Shown: positions 56,800 to 64,000 of the stretch, in pieces | How the letters are laid out: the number at the start of each line of letters is the position of its first letter | Position numbering within the stretch: the first letter of the stretch is position 1 | Source: Mortierella sp. BCC40632 | Lineage: Eukaryota; Mortierellomycota; Mortierellomycetes; Mortierellales; Mortierellaceae | Direction of reading: 5' to 3' | Assembly: GCA_011634665.1 (NCBI GenBank) | Contig: WAEK01000017.1 | Coordinates: 921,501-985,500, forward strand | DNA length: 64,000 nt | Program-made: the position numbers and the translations under genes | Notes under the pieces: generated by a model | Told to the model about the DNA's origin: nothing | The model's database searches: none | The model's input: only the letters and a program-made list of their open reading frames with translations

Positions 56800-57105
56800 G
56801 GGCGGTCACCCACACCCAGTGACCACCACATTAACCTTTTTTTCTCTTTTCTGTTCTTTCGTCCTCTCACCCCTTTTCCCTTTTCTTCCTCGCCATATCG
56901 TGCTCATTGTTGCCACGACCCTTTTCCTCCTCCTCCTCCTCTTCCTCCTCTTCCATCATCCACTCTTTATCTCTTTTCAACCCCTTTCATCACCTCTTTC
57001 TTTCATTCTCTCGGCTTCATCCACTTCTATCCCTTGCCGATCCACCCTGCCTGACGACTCTACCAGCCCTTCTATTTTTATAAACATATACCACTCTAAC
57101 CAAAC

Positions 57106-57594
57106 ATGACTTGTGTTACCGTCGAAGTCGGCCCCACCGATGTCCAGGGAGAGACGCGCGTCCGCCGCTCGGTCCACTCGACCGCCGGACTTGTGTCCTC
57201 TGTGCGTGATGATATCAAGACCCTTTACGACGTGATCCGTCACTCGGCTCGTGTCCGACCCAACCTCCAGGCCATGGGTTACCGCAAGGTGATCAAGCTG
57301 ATCGAGGAGGAGAAGGAGGTCACCAAGATGGTTGGTGGCGAGCAGGTCAAGGAGAAGAAGACCTGGAAGTATTTCAAGCTCTCGCCTTACAACTGGTTGA
57401 CTTATCGCGATGTTGAAGTCATCACGCTCAGCATCGGTTCTGGTTTGATCAAGCTTGGTCTCAAGCCCAAGGACAAGATCACTGTCTTTGGTGCCACTAG
57501 GTAAGCTATTTTTTTGTTTGTTTGTTCGTTCGTTTGTTTGTAGAAACATGGATTCAGGAAAGTAGTGACAGGATAACACCAACACCAACACGAG

Positions 57595-57627
<33 letters not shown>

Positions 57628-59772
57628 CAACAATCAGTGGCAGTGGCAACAGCTCATTCTCTCCCACCACCACCTCTCAACCCCCAACACCCCGCATCAG
57701 CATCAGCGGTAACAACAGGGAAAAAAATAAAAAAAAAAATCAAATGACTGGCGGAGTCGATTCTCTCATTCAGCAATTTCTAAAAAAACGGAGACCCGCG
57801 CCATTGGGTGTTCAAGTGCCGCTTGAATAGGAAAAAAAAAATAAGGAAGGGCTTTTACAGCCCGGCTGGACCTCAATACCAAGTCTTTCATGTGCTTGTC
57901 GTTTCTCTTACCTAACCCACTGTTTCTCGGTTTACTATGACCTCACGACAACAACGACCACTATCACTAGTGCCAACTGGCTTCTTGTTTCCCACGGAGC
58001 TTTCTCTCAGTCAATGACCATCGTCACTGTTTACGACACTCTGGGCGAAGAAGGTCTCTTGCATTCGATGAACGAGGCTGAGGTCTGCACCGCCTACACC
58101 AACGCAGATCTCCTCAAGTCCATGTCCAACGTTGCCGGTCGCTGCCCAACCTTGAAGCGAATCATTTACGACGGCGAGGCCAAGGCCGCGGATGTGGTCG
58201 CCATGAAGGAGAAGCACCCTCATTTGCAATTGGTGACTCTTGAGGAACTGAAGCAATTGGGCATGGACTTTGCCACGGACCCTACCCCTCCTGCAGCAGA
58301 CGATCTTTGCTGTATCATGTACACCTCTGGATCGACAGGCAACCCCAAGGGAGTGTTGTTGACCCATGGAAATCTCATCGGTGCCAGTACGTATTTTGAC
58401 TATTTTGGATCTGGGATGATTAGTATATTTACAGCCTGGGAAGTTTTTTTTCCTTTCTTCCCATAGCGGAGCAGGAAAGTGACGAAGAAGAAGAAAAAAG
58501 TACTCATGCATGATTGTGGTTTAATTTTTTTTTTCTTATCTAGTCGGTGGTGTCGACAAAATGCTGACCAAGTACGTCCACGAGGGTGATGTTCTGCTTG
58601 CCTATCTTCCTTTGGCTCACGTTCTCGAGTTCCTTGTCGAGAACCTTTGCCTTTACTGGGGTATCACTCTCGGTTATGGTACGATCCGTACCTTGACCGA
58701 CAGCTCTGTTCGTGAATGCCAGGGTGATATCAAGGAACTTCGCCCTACTCTCATGACTGGTGTCCCTGCCGTCTGGGAGACGATCCGGAAGGGTGTTGTG
58801 GCCCAGGTCAACCAGAGTTCTCCTCTTGTTCAACGACTCTTTAACGCGGCGCTGAGCGCCAAGGGTTGGTGTCTGGATCGCAAGATCGGAGGTCCTTTGA
58901 CAGCTATCTTTGATACCCTCGTCTTTAACAAGGTTCGCCAACAGACTGGTGGCCGTCTCCGATATGCACTCTCTGGTGGAGCCCCCATTTCTATGGAGAC
59001 ACAACGATTCCTGAGCACAGCCCTTTGCCCAATCTTGCAGGCCTATGGTATGACCGAGTCTTGTGGAATGTGTGCGATCTTGACCCCTGAGGTCTTTAAC
59101 TACAACCGTGTCGGAAGTCCCGTCCCATGTGTCGAAGTCAAGTTGGTGGATGTGGCCGAGGCCGGTTATTTTGCAACGGATGAGCCTCATCAGCGTGGTG
59201 AGGTCTGGATCCGAGGACCTTCGATCTCTTCGGGATATTTCAAGAATGCTGAAGAGACGACTGCGGCCTTGTCGCCGGACGGCTGGCTCCGAACAGGCGA
59301 CATTGGCGAATGGCACGAGGATGGTACGTTGTCGATCATTGACCGCAAGAAGAATTTGGTCAAGCTTTCGCATGGCGAGTACATTGCATTGGAGAAGCTC
59401 GAGTCGGTGTACAAGAGCACAGCCTATTGCAACAACATTTGTATCTATGCGGATTCGATGCAGTCCAAGCCGATTGCGATTATTGTGGCATCCGAGCCCA
59501 GGATTATGGAATTGGCCAAGTCCAAGGGTATGGAGGGACAAGATTTCGCGACGTTGTGTCAAGACAAGACGATTACCAAGGCAGTGTTGGATGCATGTCT
59601 TGCGACGGCCAAGCGAGCAGGGTTGAAGCCTGCCGAGATGTTGCAAGGAGTCTATCTTGAGCCTGAAGAATGGACTGCTGTTGGAGGCATGTTGACGGCA
59701 GCTCAGAAGTTGAAGCGTAAGGAGATCAATGTTGCTTATGCAGAGCAGATCAAGATTGTCTACAGTTCGTAA
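57106..59772 (+). CDS. FAA1: Long-chain-fatty-acid-CoA ligase
   Basis: Activates long-chain fatty acids to acyl-CoA with ATP and CoA, feeding lipid synthesis and breakdown. Three exons, 57106-57500, 57971-58386 and 58544-59772, encode 679 residues, close to yeast Faa1 (700). Both introns are GT-AG and the joins restore GATSANW and LIGAIGGVDK. Seen: the ATP/AMP-binding motif YTSGSTGNPKG (residues 249-259), LPLAHVLE, the YGMTESCG motif, RGEVWIRGPSISSGYF, and the fatty-acyl-CoA synthetase signature starting GWLRTGDIGEWHEDG (from residue 517) through DRKKNLVKLSHGEYIALEKLE. No N-terminal membrane helix and no PTS1-type C-terminus (ends KIVYSS), so a peroxisomal matrix location is not indicated. 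Of the Faa paralogues it could be Faa1, 3 or 4-like. Confidence 0.95.
57577..57640. repeat. (ACGAAC)n hexamer array in intron 1 of the acyl-CoA synthetase gene
   Basis: About ten hexamers of AACACC, AACACG and GAGCACG type within intron 57501-57970. The array yields a Thr/Arg-repeat open frame that is not a gene. Confidence 0.85.
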
Positions 59773-60376
59773 ACTTGTGGTCCTCGACCTTCCCTCTTCT
59801 CAGTTTATCACAACCATATGAGAGATGAAGCTTTTTTTTTGCTTTTGTTATTTCACATTGTTTTATGTTTGTTTGTATAAAGTCTATCCATTCACTATCC
59901 AACATGGTCACGTTGTAATTTTTGGCAAAAGGGGAGAAGAGAAAAGAAGAGTTTTTGATTTTTTTTTTTTATTTTGGTCGATTCACTTGGTACAACAACA
60001 GTCAGCCAAAAAAAAAAAAAAAATACATGTTACATGAGGAGGAAGAGGAGGAAAGGTGCCCCCCAAAAAAAAAAAAAATGAAAAGAAAAGAACAAGACAA
60101 GAAAGAAAAGAAAAAAAAAAAAAAGAGTGGAGAGTTTGTTGTGTGAGTCTGAGAGAGAGTGAGAGAGTGAGTGAGAGAGAGAGCGAGTGGGAGGAGAGGT
60201 TGTGTCTGTGGAAAGAGGAGCTATCTGGAGATTTAGAAAGAATACTATCTTCTATCTCTTTTTCCCTTATCCTATTTTTTTTTCCCTTTTATCTAGTCCA
60301 AGAGTTCCAGGAGTTGCAACGGTGCAGTCATTTTTCTTTCTTTCTTTTATATTTCCTTTTCTCCCTTCCTTTTTCT
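59773..60376. other. Convergent 3' intergenic region
   Basis: Between the acyl-CoA synthetase stop and the adenylate kinase stop. T-rich, then A-rich, then GA-rich, then T/C-rich at 60240-60376. No gene is seen. Confidence 0.7.
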
Positions 60377-62953
<2,577 letters not shown>

Positions 62954-64000
62954 TGGACAAGAAAGAAAAAGAAAGAGAGAGAATGGAATGAACAGATGGT
63001 TGAAATGGAGAAGAAAGGGGAGAGAAAAAAAAAAAAGGGAGAGGATGAATGCAAAAAGTAAAAAAGGAAGAGAGGGAGAGAGAGCAGAGAGAGAAGAAGA
63101 AGAAGAAAAAGAAAAGGAGAGTCACAGGGGGGAAAGAGAGAGGAAAGAGTTGATAATAAGCAACTGGGCCGACGGGTCGGATGGGGTGGATGAATGGAAT
63201 GAAGAGGTGTATGTAAGAGAGAAAGAAAGAAAGAGAGAAAGAGATAAAAGCGAAAGCGAGAAGAAAAGAGAGAGAGAGGCATGAGGCAAAGGGGGTTTAT
63301 CGTGATGATTGGTCACAGCACCGGATAAGCAGTCCTGTCCGGGCAGGAGCCCTTGGCGCCTAAAACGTGCCACCAAAAAGGTTCCTTTTAGACTTTAGAC
63401 CGACCGATAATCGTCACTCTACCTCCTCTCCTTCCTCTTCTTCCTTCACTCTTCTCTCCTCCATTCCTCCAGACTGACTTTTGTACTCCATCCCTGTTAT
63501 CCCACCGAGCGAATAGAGGAACAGTCCCGTTTACTGCCCTTCTTGTCCTTCGGAAAAAAAAAAATACAAGACCTGCAGTTCACATGGGCGCACATGGCAC
63601 GAGTCCATTTCAAGTAAAAGGCACTGAAAAGTGACCGCGAAGAGAACAGTTGAACGAACCGGGAAATCCTTTTGGGGGAATAGGGAAGGAAGAGAAGAGA
63701 TGAGAGAGAGGAAGAGAGATAGATCAGGACATGGACATGGATACATAGGAGGTACTTTCCGTCTTGGTAGTCTAACATCAACACCCGCAGAACGATGGCC
63801 CACGGACTCGGATGTAAAAAAGGTGGCAGGTTGGAGAAGGTACGAAAACCGTGAGAGATCGGATTAGAGATAGAACTGTAAGCGATGCAATTAGGCCCAA
63901 TTGGGCAACCGTAGGACCGGTAGGACAGAGAGAACAGGGCGGATGAGGAGAAAAGAGAGCCGTGCAGGGCAAGAAGGAGAGAGAGAGAGAGAAGAGAATG
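62954..64000. other. Upstream region of adenylate kinase, to window end
   Basis: GA-rich on the + strand at 62955-63280, the pyrimidine leader of the leftward gene. A short CT-rich piece lies at 63418-63475. Beyond that are GA-rich bits at 63680-63725 and 63970-63995. No coding region is supported. Confidence 0.6.

Larger units (their letters stand above)
48145..57105. other. 9-kb region without a convincing gene, repeat-bearing
   Basis: Follows the GATA factor and ends in the leader of the acyl-CoA synthetase gene (CT-rich 56820-57105, TATA at 56791). Holds a 3' flank with a possible AATAAA, (CCA)n(CTA)n and (GGA)n arrays, several GA/CT arrays, a two-copy dispersed repeat, a 180-bp tandem duplication, a T28A13 junction, a 7-mer array, and short open frames (49912-50184, 53411-53713, 53859-54050, all minus) that may be gene relics. 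No intact transposase, reverse transcriptase or other family was recognised. Confidence 0.55.

Noticed and set aside
57522..57830. Thr/Arg-repeat open frame
   Set aside because: Translation of the ACGAAC hexamer array within intron 1 of the acyl-CoA synthetase gene.
58540..59646. 368-codon open frame antisense to exon 3 of the acyl-CoA synthetase gene
   Set aside because: It is the mirror of a strongly biased coding exon; the sense strand carries all family motifs and the antisense one none.

Overview
The window reads as nuclear DNA of a filamentous early-diverging fungus. Spliced genes carry GT-AG introns of roughly 80 to 1,050 bp. Pyrimidine-rich leaders precede the ATGs, (CT/GA)n microsatellites and A/T homopolymers are very common, and the gene set is eukaryotic: TPS1, Cyc8/Ssn6, a Rad5/HLTF-type ATPase, a two-finger GATA factor, a long-chain acyl-CoA synthetase and a mitochondrial adenylate kinase. 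A Mortierellaceae-like (Mucoromycota sensu lato) source is my inference from gene style; no rRNA or other marker is present to prove it. I found no tRNA, rRNA, CRISPR array, intact transposon or viral gene.

Layout. 1-1754 (-): 5' part of TPS1, cut by the window edge. 2717-3728 (-): small B12D/MLRQ mitochondrial protein. 5349-7644 (+): Sec14-like CRAL-TRIO protein with a membrane tail. 8057-10960 (-): single-pass membrane protein with a long disordered cytoplasmic tail. 10961-18642: gene-poor, microsatellite-rich. 18643-20960 (-): nodulin-like MFS transporter. 21587-26435 (-): seven-exon Rad5/HLTF protein (HIRAN, SNF2 ATPase, RING, helicase C). 27514-31803 (-): seven-exon Cyc8/Ssn6 TPR corepressor with one GC-AG intron. 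33950-35098 (+): N-terminally anchored membrane protein with two PPxY motifs. 35389-37075 (-): acidic protein ending in a CipC/DUF3759-like module. 37076-46326: 9.2 kb without a convincing gene. 46327-48144 (+): two-finger GATA factor. 48145-57105: 9 kb without a convincing gene, holding two diverged copies of an unknown repeat and a 180-bp tandem duplication. 57106-59772 (+): acyl-CoA synthetase. 60377-62953 (-): AK3/Adk2-type adenylate kinase.

Exon-intron models were built by hand from splice sites, reading-frame continuity and family knowledge. For every multi-exon gene that lies completely inside the window, the exon lengths sum to a multiple of three. The genes look like ordinary housekeeping and regulatory loci (trehalose synthesis, lipid activation and transfer, adenylate metabolism, DNA damage tolerance, transcription control), not one functional cluster. 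The most interesting points are the PPxY membrane protein as a candidate Rsp5/NEDD4-ligase adaptor, SUMO-interaction-like motifs in the Rad5 homologue, the CipC-like fusion, the GC-AG intron, a shared strand polarity of pyrimidine-rich leaders that predicts promoters, and unexplained repeats in the gene deserts, including two T28A13 junctions of identical length.
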